This document shows positions 1-7,108 of a DNA stretch of 41,848 nt, in pieces. The notes below the pieces were generated by a model. The model was given only the letters and a program-made list of their open reading frames with translations. It did not search any database and had not been told where the DNA came from. Position 1 is the stretch's first letter, and the number at the start of each line of letters is the position of its first letter. This DNA is from a bacterium (GTDB lineage Bacteria > Actinomycetota > Acidimicrobiia > Spongiisociales > JAENVV01): the NCBI GenBank assembly GCA_024639975.1, contig JAHEFX010000001.1:65460-107307 (forward strand). Reading direction: 5' to 3'. The position numbers and the translations under genes are program-made.

Positions 1-2
1 GT

Positions 3-1370
3 CTGGTCGTCGAGATCGAGGGCCTCGGACTGGAACCCGTACTCCAGACCGTCGACGCCCCCGACTGGTTCGGCACCCCCGGCGCCACGGTCGAGGTGAC
101 CAACGTGATGACCCGGATCGAAGGCACGGGCGACGGCCCCGCTGTGGTGCTGAGCGCCCACTACGACTCGGTTCCCTCGACCCCGGGGGCGAATGACAAC
201 ATGGCGGCAGTCGCAGCATTGCTCGTCACGGCGGATCGGCTCACCGTCGGCCCACCCCCGAACGACGTGATCGTGTTGTTCACCGACGGGGAGGAGCCGC
301 AACCGAGGTTCGGGGCGTCGGCGTTTGCCGAGCACCCATGGTTCGCCGATGTCGGCCTCGCCGCCAACTTCGAAGGGATCGGCTCGGGCGGCCCCTCGGT
401 GCTGGTCGAGGTATCCGGTGAACCGGGCGAGCTGGTGCCGATGCTGGTTGCGTCCTCCGATCGTCCCGTCGTCTATTCCTTCATGACGGCGACTGCCGAG
501 TTGATAGGTGGGGCGGCCTCGGACTTCGACGTCTTCCGCGATAACGATGTTCCGGGTCTGAACTTCGCCTATCTCCGGGGGCCGTCGATCTACCACACGG
601 GGCGCGACCAGCCGTCGTCCCTCAACATGGGCGGCATGGGTCACCACGCCGACCTCGCCACGGGGATCGCGAGGGCCGGTGGACCCGGATCGGGCGATGC
701 CGAGGTCTTCTTCACCCTGCCCGGATGGGTCGTGGTTACCTACGGGCCGGGCGTGGCGGCTGCCTCGGCCGTGCTCGCCGTGCTGGTGGCCGGAACCGCA
801 CTCGTCCGATTCCTGCGGGCTGGCTCGATCGGCTTCGGCGGCCTCGCAGCAGGCTTTGGCCTGGCCCTCGCCACGGTCATCGGCTTGGTGCTCGTCGGGA
901 CACTCCTATGGATGGCCATCGCCGCCTGGCGGCCCGAGCCGGACCCCCTGGAGGGCTACCTGTGGCTCGGTGCATTGGCGTCCGGCACCGTGCTCGGATG
1001 GTGGGGCATCGCCGGCAGGGGAGGTGCTTGGCCGGACCGGCTGGGGGCAGGGGTGCTGGTCCTCTGGATGCTGCTCGCCGGAGCGACCGGGTTCTGGCTC
1101 CCGGCGATGAGCGCCCTCTTCGTGTGGCCGACGCTCCTCGCCGGTGCCGTGATGTTCCTTCGGCCGATCTCGGCGCGGATCGGTGCCATCGTGTTGGTGT
1201 CGGCGGTGGTGTTGGTGCCAGCCGTGGACACCTTCGCCCAGCTGGCTATGCCCCGTCCGGGTAACCCGGACTCCGACCTCGCCCCCGTGATGGCAGTGCC
1301 GCTCCTGCTGGTACTGCTCGCAGCCGGACTTGCGATCGTCGGCAGGTCCGGGGTCAGGGCCAGACGATGA
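3..1370 (+). CDS. M28-family metallopeptidase with C-terminal membrane domain (5' end outside window)
   Basis: Zinc aminopeptidase-type enzyme of family M28, anchored in the membrane. The reading frame is open from the left edge (first full codon at 3), so the true start lies outside; an in-frame GTG at 96 falls inside the catalytic domain and is not the start. Counting from that GTG, the zinc and catalytic residues are visible: HYDS (H22, D24), GANDN (D34), TDGEE (E66, E67), NFEGIG (E93) and IYHTGRDQ (H167). The NFE..GG and YHT segments resemble the ER/vacuolar M28 branch (ERMP1/Pff1-like), whose members also have membrane segments after the peptidase domain. From about residue 210 the chain has roughly six hydrophobic helices. 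The stop overlaps the convergent downstream gene by 17 bases. Substrate unknown. Confidence 0.85.
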   Translation: MVVEIEGLGLEPVLQTVDAPDWFGTPGATVEVTNVMTRIEGTGDGPAVVLSAHYDSVPSTPGANDNMAAVAALLVTADRLTVGPPPNDVIVLFTDGEEPQPRFGASAFAEHPWFADVGLAANFEGIGSGGPSVLVEVSGEPGELVPMLVASSDRPVVYSFMTATAELIGGAASDFDVFRDNDVPGLNFAYLRGPSIYHTGRDQPSSLNMGGMGHHADLATGIARAGGPGSGDAEVFFTLPGWVVVTYGPGVAAASAVLAVLVAGTALVRFLRAGSIGFGGLAAGFGLALATVIGLVLVGTLLWMAIAAWRPEPDPLEGYLWLGALASGTVLGWWGIAGRGGAWPDRLGAGVLVLWMLLAGATGFWLPAMSALFVWPTLLAGAVMFLRPISARIGAIVLVSAVVLVPAVDTFAQLAMPRPGNPDSDLAPVMAVPLLLVLLAAGLAIVGRSGVRARR

Positions 1371-2484
1371 CGTAGCTCAGGGCAGGCCCTTCGGGTCCGT
1401 CCGTGAATCCCGGGGCGTCCCGGAAGTCCCACAGCTCCACCCAGAGAATGATCCCGTCCGACCGGTCGAATCGGCCCGACCATCGGGCGATCCGTTCGTC
1501 GGTGACCTTTCCGATGCTCCCGGTCAGGCCGCGGGCGCGTAGGCGGTCCTGTGCTTCGGCCGCGAGTACCTCGCCCTCGGGTCCCTCGACGGGAGTGGTG
1601 AACACGACGTACTCGCTGAGGCTGCCGCCGAGTGCGGTGACGGCGTCCTCGTCGTACAAGGGGGAGGCAGAGAGGACCTCGGTGCTGCCCGCCGGAGCCC
1701 ACGGCATGCCGGCGGCCAGCACGTCGGCGGGGTCGCCGAGCAGTTCCTCGACCCAAGCCCGTTGCTTGGCCGGAACGTCGTCGCCGAGGCCGGTGACGAC
1801 GAGTGAGACGGCCTCGGCCATGTCCTCCAGCGGATTGGTGCCGCCGTACTCGGTCGAGGTGTCCGGCGGCGCCGTCCAGGTGTTCCCGACGACCTGCCAG
1901 CCGGTCACCGATGCGAACGGTTGGACCATGGTCGACTTGGCCAGGTCGACACGGAATCCCAGTGTGAGCGCTTCCCCGACATGCACGGGGTCGAGGGTCT
2001 CGAACTGGGCGATGTGGAGGATCTCATGGCTGAGTATGCGGGCCATGCCGAGCGGGCCGATGGGCAGGCCGTCGCGCTCGAACGTCTCGTCGAACAAGTA
2101 GATGTCTGGGCCGACCGCGACCGCCGAAGGATCGGTTCGGCCCGGGACGGGGGGCGCGGTCGGCGTGCGGACGATGAGGCGGGGGAGGGGGCCGAGGTTG
2201 GCAGGCAGCAGGCGCATCGCCTCGTCCAACAACCGCAGCTCGGCGGGGTCGACCGTCTCCGTGGTGCCCATGAGCGTCGTGCCCTCGATGGGCCGTTGCC
2301 AGCGGGCAGCTTCTGGGAGTGGTGCCCCGAGCTCGGCCATGAGGTCGTCGTCGAGGAGGTCGACCGGTACCGGTTGGACGCCCGCCACGAGTGTGGTCTC
2401 GGTGGCGACCGTGCTGGTGGCGGCGTCCGGTGATCCGCCGCAAGCGGCGGCCAGCAGGACGAGGGCAAGAAGGACTCGGCGCAT
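1354..2484 (-). CDS. Lipoprotein with HExxH motif, putative secreted zinc metallopeptidase
   Basis: A 376-residue predicted lipoprotein. The N-terminus is a short signal peptide ending in a lipobox (LAAAC, Cys15), followed by a Thr/Ala-rich linker. Residues 148-160 contain SHEILHIAQFE, a classical HExxH zinc-binding helix (H153, E154, H157). About 65 residues later NPLEDMAEAV supplies acidic residues (E220, D221, E224) that could give the third zinc ligand, as in gluzincins. I do not recognise a named family, so peptidase activity is inferred from the motif. The start ATG is preceded by a TACCCT -10-like box 9 nt upstream with no Shine-Dalgarno sequence, suggesting a leaderless message. It converges with, and overlaps by 17 bases, the M28 gene. 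It probably acts on the outer face of the membrane. Confidence 0.75.
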   Translation of the reverse strand: MRRVLLALVLLAAACGGSPDAATSTVATETTLVAGVQPVPVDLLDDDLMAELGAPLPEAARWQRPIEGTTLMGTTETVDPAELRLLDEAMRLLPANLGPLPRLIVRTPTAPPVPGRTDPSAVAVGPDIYLFDETFERDGLPIGPLGMARILSHEILHIAQFETLDPVHVGEALTLGFRVDLAKSTMVQPFASVTGWQVVGNTWTAPPDTSTEYGGTNPLEDMAEAVSLVVTGLGDDVPAKQRAWVEELLGDPADVLAAGMPWAPAGSTEVLSASPLYDEDAVTALGGSLSEYVVFTTPVEGPEGEVLAAEAQDRLRARGLTGSIGKVTDERIARWSGRFDRSDGIILWVELWDFRDAPGFTDGPEGPALSYVIVWP

Positions 2485-2493
2485 CGGCCGGGC

Positions 2494-2499
2494 AGGGTA
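2494..2499 (-). promoter_or_regulatory. -10 box of the HExxH lipoprotein gene (leaderless type)
   Basis: TACCCT on the minus strand, 9 nt before the ATG at 2484. It fits the TAnnnT pattern seen at many starts here. No clear -35 element is visible. Confidence 0.35.
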
Positions 2500-2526
2500 G
2501 GGCCCGGTGTTGGTCGGTGCTCGTTC

Positions 2527-2934
2527 CTAGGACCCCACGAGCTCGAAGCCTTCGTCCTTCCAGCCTTCGATGCCGCCGATCATCTTCTTGACCGGGCGAC
2601 CCAGACGGGCCAGGCGGATGGCCGCTCTCTCGGTCCCGTTGCAGTGGGGCCCGGCGCAGTAGACGACGAAGAGCGTGTCATCGGGCCATCGGGTCAGGTT
2701 CCGCTCGTTGATGCGGCCGTGTGGCAGGTTCACCGCCCCGTCGACATGGCCCTCGGTGAAGAGGTCCGGGCTGCGGACGTCGAGGAGGACGAACTCGGCG
2801 ACATCCCTCGCGAGGTCCTCGTGGACGTCCCAGCAGTCGGTCTCGTAGGCCAGCAGCGACTCGAAGTGGTGGAGTGCCTCGGCCGGCATCGCTGCGGGCA
2901 CGGCGGAGACGATCGGGTCGTCGAAGGTCGGCAT
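2527..2934 (-). CDS. Rhodanese-like domain protein
   Basis: A single-domain rhodanese of 135 residues, predicted cytoplasmic. The fold signature is clear: LLDVRSPDLFTEGHVDGAVNLP (residues 50-71), then FVVYCAGPHCNGTERAA with the active-site cysteine loop (CAGPHC), and the closing MIGGIEGWKDEGFEL. Such proteins carry a persulfide on the active-site cysteine and pass sulfur to acceptors; the acceptor here cannot be told. The two cysteines in the loop (C-x4-C) are a variant also found in other small rhodaneses. The gene is 42 nt from the neighbouring lipoprotein gene and starts 86 nt from the divergent mdh. The first ATG was taken as start because the conserved domain begins well inside it. No good Shine-Dalgarno is seen. 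Confidence 0.88.
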   Translation of the reverse strand: MPTFDDPIVSAVPAAMPAEALHHFESLLAYETDCWDVHEDLARDVAEFVLLDVRSPDLFTEGHVDGAVNLPHGRINERNLTRWPDDTLFVVYCAGPHCNGTERAAIRLARLGRPVKKMIGGIEGWKDEGFELVGS

Positions 2935-2984
2935 CAGGGCATCTTGGCAGTTGCCCCCCGGATCGCGGGCCCGGGGCCGGCGCC

Positions 2985-2990
2985 TAATCT
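2985..2990 (+). promoter_or_regulatory. Candidate -10 box of mdh
   Basis: TAATCT about 30 nt before the mdh ATG. It leaves room for a short leader containing the AGAAGGGA ribosome-binding site. No convincing -35 hexamer lies 16-18 nt upstream. Confidence 0.3.
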
Positions 2991-3020
2991 CGGAGGACCA
3001 ACTTCTGAGAAGGGATTCCC

Positions 3021-4010
3021 ATGTCCAAGGCGCCCGTTCGCGTCGTTGTCACCGGTGCCGCCGGCCAGATCGGCTACAGCCTCCTCTTTCGTATCGCCTC
3101 CGGCCAGATGCTCGGTCCGGACCAGCCCGTCATCCTCCAGATGCTCGAGATCACACCGGCCCTCGGGGCCCTCGACGGTGTCGCCATGGAGCTCGAGGAT
3201 TGCGCCTTCCCGCTCCTTGCCGACCTGGTCAAGACGGATGATGCCGAGGTCGGATTCGGCGACGCGGACTATGCCCTCCTCGTGGGCGCGATGCCCCGCA
3301 AGGCAGGAATGGAGCGAGCAGACCTGCTCGAGGCCAACGGTCGGATCTTCACGGCCCAGGGCCGTGCCCTCGCCTCGGCCGCCTCGGCCGATGCCAAAGT
3401 GCTCGTCGTTGGCAACCCGGCCAACACGAACGCCCTGATCGCGCTCAACAACGCCCCGGGGTTCAGGCCGGAGAACATGACGGCGATGACCCGCCTCGAC
3501 CACAACCGGGCCATGGCCCAGCTCGCCGCCAAGACGGGCACCACGGTCTCCGACATCAAGAAGATGACGATCTGGGGCAACCATTCGACCACCCAGTACC
3601 CCGACCTCGTCCACGCCGAGGTCAACGGTGCCTCCGCTTGGGAGACGGTGGGAGACGATGCCTGGATTGCGGACGAGTTCATCCCGACGGTCGCCAAGCG
3701 CGGCGCAGCCATCATCGCCGCCCGCGGCGCTTCCTCGGCGGCGTCGGCAGCCAACGCGGCCATCGACCACATGCATGACTGGGCGCTCGGCACCCCTGAC
3801 GGCGACTGGGTATCGATGGGCGTCGTGTCCGACGGTTCCTACGGCGTTCCCGAGGGCCTCATCTCGTCGTTCCCGGTGACGTGCGCGGACGGGGAATGGT
3901 CGATCGTCCCGGATCTCGAAATCGACGACTTCTCCCGCGCCAAGATCGATGCGACTGCTGCCGAGCTCTCCTCCGAGCGCGAAACGGTGGCCGGTCTCGG
4001 CCTGATCTAG
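3021..4010 (+). CDS. mdh: Malate dehydrogenase
   Basis: NAD-dependent malate dehydrogenase (malate to oxaloacetate) of the TCA cycle, cytosolic. At 329 residues it has the length of the cytosolic-type MDH branch. It begins with the Rossmann motif [19 protein letters not shown]. Substrate-binding arginines lie in [15 protein letters not shown] (R93, R99), the catalytic pair is MTRLDHNRA (D160) and IWGNHST (H188), and GNPANTNA marks the NAD/substrate loop. ATG start with AGAAGGGA about 8 nt upstream. The stop codon shares the bases CTAG with the stop of the convergent gene (4007-4010). It lies near the sdhCAB operon, so two TCA steps are encoded within 7 kb, although on opposite strands. Confidence 0.97.
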   Translation: MSKAPVRVVVTGAAGQIGYSLLFRIASGQMLGPDQPVILQMLEITPALGALDGVAMELEDCAFPLLADLVKTDDAEVGFGDADYALLVGAMPRKAGMERADLLEANGRIFTAQGRALASAASADAKVLVVGNPANTNALIALNNAPGFRPENMTAMTRLDHNRAMAQLAAKTGTTVSDIKKMTIWGNHSTTQYPDLVHAEVNGASAWETVGDDAWIADEFIPTVAKRGAAIIAARGASSAASAANAAIDHMHDWALGTPDGDWVSMGVVSDGSYGVPEGLISSFPVTCADGEWSIVPDLEIDDFSRAKIDATAAELSSERETVAGLGLI

Positions 4011-4774
4011 AGCCGTTCTCGAGGGGTTCCCCCGTCCGTGGGGCTGGGTCCCGCCTGACGTCGAGTCGGGGGGAGGGCGGTGGCTCGGCTGCCGCTCGTC
4101 CAGGTCCTTGCGTAGAGGATCGCGTTGCCGTCCCGGCCGACCTCGACCAGGGCGCCCATGTGCTTCAGGCAGTAGGTCACCTGCTGGGCCAGGCGGCGAT
4201 CGATCGCTGCTGCGGCCGCCAAGTCGGCGGTGCCGAAGGGCTCGTCGAAGATGGGCAGGAGTGAGAACGCGTCGGCAATACCGGTGATGGTGAAGTCGTC
4301 CACCACCTCGAGGAGATGGCGTTCCTCGACCATCCAGCCCTTGCGGCGCCAGGCCTTTCCCTCGTGGTGGGTCCGGATCTCCCGCTGGTGGGTACCCAGC
4401 ACCCGGAGACCGAGGTTGGGGTGGTCGACGAGGGCGGGGAACGACACGAGTCGTGCGAAGACCGAGAGGCGTTGCTCCTTCTTCGGGGACCAGCGTTCGG
4501 AAACGATCTCGCCGCCGTCGCCGATCTTCATGATTCGATTCCGGTAGGCCAGGGGCACCACCACCGTCACCCGGCGTTCATCCAGGAGTCGGTCGAGCTT
4601 TCTGCCGAGCGCCGAGAAGGACCCCGTCTGGACCTCGAGGATCTCGTCACCGTGGAGCACGTCGGCGACGAAGCCGTCGACGTCCACCTCGAAGCGGTCG
4701 CCCGGCTGGGCGACCCACTCCTTGAGGGCGGCGTGGAGGGGTCCCTCTCGCAGGGTCCCGATCGACGATGGCAT
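4007..4774 (-). CDS. Conserved protein with PD-(D/E)XK-like N-terminal region and winged-helix-like C-terminal region; function unknown
   Basis: A 255-residue cytoplasmic protein. The segment LHAALKEW...[23 protein letters not shown] (about residues 12-55) places an Asp-rich strand and an E-x-Q strand after a helix, resembling the core of PD-(D/E)XK nucleases with the usual Lys replaced by Gln. The middle part is rich in basic and aromatic residues ([15 protein letters not shown]). The C-terminal part, [34 protein letters not shown], looks like a winged helix. I recall similar uncharacterised proteins in Chloroflexi and Actinobacteria; nuclease function is inference. The start was set at the ATG at 4774, not the longer upstream frame, because TACGCT lies exactly 6 nt before it and the upstream extension is antisense to the next gene. 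Its stop overlaps the mdh stop by four bases. Confidence 0.75.
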   Translation of the reverse strand: MPSSIGTLREGPLHAALKEWVAQPGDRFEVDVDGFVADVLHGDEILEVQTGSFSALGRKLDRLLDERRVTVVVPLAYRNRIMKIGDGGEIVSERWSPKKEQRLSVFARLVSFPALVDHPNLGLRVLGTHQREIRTHHEGKAWRRKGWMVEERHLLEVVDDFTITGIADAFSLLPIFDEPFGTADLAAAAAIDRRLAQQVTYCLKHMGALVEVGRDGNAILYARTWTSGSRATALPPTRRQAGPSPTDGGTPRERL

Positions 4775-4780
4775 CGTCCC

Positions 4781-4786
4781 AGCGTA
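4781..4786 (-). promoter_or_regulatory. -10 box, leaderless type, for the nuclease-fold-like gene
   Basis: TACGCT on the minus strand, 6 nt before the ATG at 4774. No Shine-Dalgarno fits between them, so transcription probably starts at or next to the start codon. Confidence 0.5.
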
Positions 4787-4822
4787 TTGGGCCGATACCG
4801 TGCCGAGGCGGAAGGAGCAGGC

Positions 4823-5365
4823 GTGGACGAACAGGACTGGGTCACGACGGTCATCACCGAGCGGGTGTGGCCCGACAAGACGGCGGCGTTCGAGCGGTGG
4901 ATCAAGCGGGCGCACGAGCAGCTGGCCGCCGCCGAGGGCTTCCGCGGGGTCGACCAGGTCCGTCTGGACGAGGGCGACGCCATCCGATACGTGACGGTCG
5001 TCCGCTTCGCCGACCAAGGTTCCCTCGCGGCATGGGAGGCGTCACCGGACCGGCAGGCGCTCGTCGACGACCTCGAGCCGTTTCATGCCGACACGGTCAT
5101 CGACCGGGCCGAAGGCATCGAGATGTGGTTCTCCATCCCGCCGAGGAGCCGACCCCGGGTTCCGACCTACTGGCGGCAGGTGGCAGTGTCCGCCCCGGTC
5201 GTGTTCCTGCTCATCCTGCTGGTCAGCTGGGCGCTGCGCCCCCTGATCGGGGGGTGGCCCTTCAACGCCAGGCTCTTGGTCGAAGTGGTCGGCGTGTCGA
5301 TGCTGCTCACCTGGCCCGTCATGCCGTTCGTGACGAAGGTGCTGCGTCGCTTCCTCTACCCCTGA
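4823..5365 (+). CDS. Antibiotic-biosynthesis-monooxygenase-like (ABM) domain protein with two C-terminal membrane helices
   Basis: A 180-residue membrane protein. Residues 5-100 form a dimeric alpha/beta-barrel ABM-type domain (VTTVITERVWPDKTAAFERW, ...GFRGVDQVRL, RYVTVVRFADQGSLAAWEASP, FHADTVIDRAEG). After a proline-rich joint, YWRQVAVSAPVVFLLILLVSWAL and LLVEVVGVSMLLTWPVMPF form two transmembrane helices. This layout matches COG3224-type proteins, whose function is unsettled; the ABM fold may bind heme or a small aromatic molecule. The start was set at GTG 4823 because GGAG lies about 8 nt upstream and the domain begins right there; a longer open frame upstream is antisense to the neighbouring gene. 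Divergent from the nuclease-fold-like gene with only 48 nt between starts. Confidence 0.8.
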   Translation: MDEQDWVTTVITERVWPDKTAAFERWIKRAHEQLAAAEGFRGVDQVRLDEGDAIRYVTVVRFADQGSLAAWEASPDRQALVDDLEPFHADTVIDRAEGIEMWFSIPPRSRPRVPTYWRQVAVSAPVVFLLILLVSWALRPLIGGWPFNARLLVEVVGVSMLLTWPVMPFVTKVLRRFLYP

Positions 5366-5391
5366 TACGAACGGGCTGTTCGGTCCGTATC
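5364..5391. repeat. Inverted repeat between the ABM gene and the SRPBCC gene
   Basis: Outer arms GATACG (5364-5369) and CGTATC (5386-5391) enclose inner arms CGAAC (5368-5372) and GTTCG (5378-5382). It could be a terminator-like hairpin for the ABM gene or an operator for the SRPBCC gene 24 nt further on. The sequence alone does not decide. Confidence 0.4.
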
Positions 5392-5414
5392 CACCTTGAA
5401 ACAACGGAGAACCC

Positions 5415-5852
5415 ATGCCTCGCTATGTCGTGACCGTCAAGACCGAACGAAAGCCCGAAGATGTCTTCGACTACCTCTCGGACCTCCGGAACTTCGCCGA
5501 GTGGGATCCTGGCGTCGACGAGGTCGAGCTCGTGTCGGGCACGGCGGGCGGCGGGGATGCCGTCTACGACGTCACGGTCAACGGCTCGATCCGGCTCCGC
5601 TACGAAGTCACCGAGTTCACGCCGGGGCATCGGGCGAAGGTGATCGCCGACAATGGGCGCTTCCGCTCCGTCGATGTGATCACCGTCGAGCGGGCTGCCG
5701 ACGGTTCGCTTGCCACCTACGACGCCGAACTCACGTTCTCGGGTCGCATGGGCGGGCTCTCGTTCCTGCTGACCCCCGTCTTCAATCGCATCGGTGACAA
5801 GGCCGGAGAAGGACTCCGATCGGCACTGGGCGGCAGTTTCATCGACGCATGA
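5415..5852 (+). CDS. SRPBCC (START/Bet v1-like) superfamily protein
   Basis: A 145-residue soluble protein of the SRPBCC fold, which forms a deep hydrophobic pocket for lipids or polyketide-like ligands. The N-terminal pattern RYVVTVKTERKPEDVFDYLSDLRNFAEWDPGV is diagnostic: a beta strand, then the helix with V(F)DYLSDLRN and the W-DP turn. Later segments (RLRYEVTEFTPGHRAKV, SLATYDAELTFSGRMGG, and the C-terminal helix RIGDKAGEGLRSALGG) complete the fold. ATG start with CGGAG about 6 nt upstream. The ligand cannot be predicted. A strong stem-loop follows the stop directly. The upstream inverted repeat may regulate it. Confidence 0.85.
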   Translation: MPRYVVTVKTERKPEDVFDYLSDLRNFAEWDPGVDEVELVSGTAGGGDAVYDVTVNGSIRLRYEVTEFTPGHRAKVIADNGRFRSVDVITVERAADGSLATYDAELTFSGRMGGLSFLLTPVFNRIGDKAGEGLRSALGGSFIDA

Positions 5853-5854
5853 AG

Positions 5855-5883
5855 AAGGCCCCGGGCAGCTTGCCCGGGGCCTT
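5855..5883. terminator. Strong stem-loop between convergent genes
   Basis: Perfect 12-bp stem, AAGGCCCCGGGC (5855-5866) and GCCCGGGGCCTT (5872-5883), with a 5-nt loop. It lies 2 nt after the SRPBCC stop and 21 nt past the SCP2 stop on the other strand. A and T bases at the ends make it usable in both directions, although there is no long U tract. Confidence 0.8.
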
Positions 5884-5904
5884 CCGATCCGATGGGAGGC
5901 GGAT

Positions 5905-6291
5905 CTAGTAGGTCGTGTCCATGTTCTCGGACAAGCCCGCCCAGGCCGAGATGATGTTCTGGTGCATCATGAGGGTGGCGAGGTTGCCGGCGACCTTGAT
6001 CTTGCCGGTCATGAACGCCATCTGGGTGTTCAGCTCGCCCTTGGCGATTCCGACCGACGTCTCGTAGTCCGAGGTCACCGTGACATCGGGCTCATCGAGG
6101 CTCCCCTTGGCGATCTGCGTCTGGCCGCCGTCGATCGACATGAAGTACTCCAGTTCGCCGACCTCGGCCACGTCGGTCACGTGGAACTGGACCTTGAGAT
6201 CCTTGCCGGCCGCGGCCGACGTGAACGTGGGGTCGGTCTTGACGGCGTCGTCCGCTTCGGACATCCACTCGTCGGACAGGAACTTGGCCAT
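5905..6291 (-). CDS. SCP2 sterol-binding-domain protein
   Basis: A 128-residue cytoplasmic protein with the SCP-2 fold, which binds lipids in a hydrophobic tunnel. Typical strands are visible: KVQFHVTDVAEVGELEYFMSIDGGQTQIAKGSLDEPDVTVTSDYET, followed by the helix-rich SVGIAKGELNTQMAFMTGKIKVAGNLATLMM, where MTGKIKVAGN is the conserved segment of SCP2 proteins. The ATG at 6291 was preferred over one 12 codons upstream because AAGGAG lies at proper spacing before it and the domain starts here (MAKFLSDEW). It is 52 nt downstream of sdhB on the same strand and may be read through from the sdh operon, but no functional link is established. A bidirectional terminator follows. Confidence 0.88.
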   Translation of the reverse strand: MAKFLSDEWMSEADDAVKTDPTFTSAAAGKDLKVQFHVTDVAEVGELEYFMSIDGGQTQIAKGSLDEPDVTVTSDYETSVGIAKGELNTQMAFMTGKIKVAGNLATLMMHQNIISAWAGLSENMDTTY

Positions 6292-6343
6292 GGGACTGGT
6301 CTCCTTGGTTTTTGATCGTTCGCTCAAAGAGCGTAGTGCCGTC

Positions 6344-7108
6344 TCAGTTGGTCTGACTGAGGAGCCGGCGGTTCTTGAACTTCGACTTCACGTAGTCGCG
6401 GTTCATCATCGCGATGAAGTCGATCGAGATCGACTGCGGGCAGGCCGTCTCGCACTCGCCGTGGTTCGTGCACGAGCCGAACCACTGGTCCATCTCCTCC
6501 ACCATCGCCTCGACCCGGCGGTATCGCTCGGGCTGGCCCTGGGGCAGGAGGTTCAGATGGGCGACCTTGGCGGCCGTGAACAGGTGGGCCGCACCGTTCG
6601 GACAGGCTGCGACACAGGCACCGCACCCGATGCACGCCGCAGCGTCGAACGCCGTGTCGGCGACCGACTTGGCGACCGGCATGAGGTTCGCGTCGGGTGC
6701 CGAGCCGGTGTTCACCGAGATGTACCCACCTGCGGCGACGATGTCGTCGAGGTGGGTCCGGTCGACGATGAGATCCTTGATCATCGGGAACCCGGCAGCC
6801 CGCCAGGGCTCCACGGTGATGCGGGCACCGTCGGAGAACTTCCTCATGTGCAGCTGGCAGGTCGCGGTGCCCAGCTGTGGCCCGTGCGGGACCCCGTCGA
6901 TGACGAGGTTGCAGGTACCGCAGATGCCCTCGCGACAGTCCGACTCGAACTCGATCGGCTCCCCGCCGCCCTCGACGAGGCGGTCGTTGAGGATGTCCAT
7001 CATCTCGAGGAAGGACATCTCCTCGTTGATACCGTCCACGTCGTGCTCTTCGAAGCCGCCATCGGCCTCGGGACCGGGCTGGCGCCAAATGCGGAGTGTG
7101 ACCTTCAC
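6344..7108 (-). CDS. sdhB: Succinate dehydrogenase iron-sulfur subunit
   Basis: Iron-sulfur subunit that carries electrons from FAD in SdhA to the membrane cytochrome. The 254-residue chain has a ferredoxin-type [2Fe-2S] site (C58, C63, C66 in CREGICGTC, and C84) and two C-terminal clusters in [12 protein letters not shown] (C159, C162, C165, C169) and [12 protein letters not shown] (C213, C219, C223). The layout fits subunit B of the class whose membrane anchor is one fused cytochrome b. The GTG start at 7108 overlaps the sdhA stop (GTGA), with AGAGGAGC upstream, so translation is coupled. The longer open frame upstream is only sdhA sequence read in another frame. Confidence 0.96.
   Translation of the reverse strand: MKVTLRIWRQPGPEADGGFEEHDVDGINEEMSFLEMMDILNDRLVEGGGEPIEFESDCREGICGTCNLVIDGVPHGPQLGTATCQLHMRKFSDGARITVEPWRAAGFPMIKDLIVDRTHLDDIVAAGGYISVNTGSAPDANLMPVAKSVADTAFDAAACIGCGACVAACPNGAAHLFTAAKVAHLNLLPQGQPERYRRVEAMVEEMDQWFGSCTNHGECETACPQSISIDFIAMMNRDYVKSKFKNRRLLSQTN

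Noticed and set aside
4316-4822. Upstream extension of the ABM-domain gene
   Set aside because: Antisense to the nuclease-fold-like gene; the domain and ribosome-binding site mark GTG 4823 as start.
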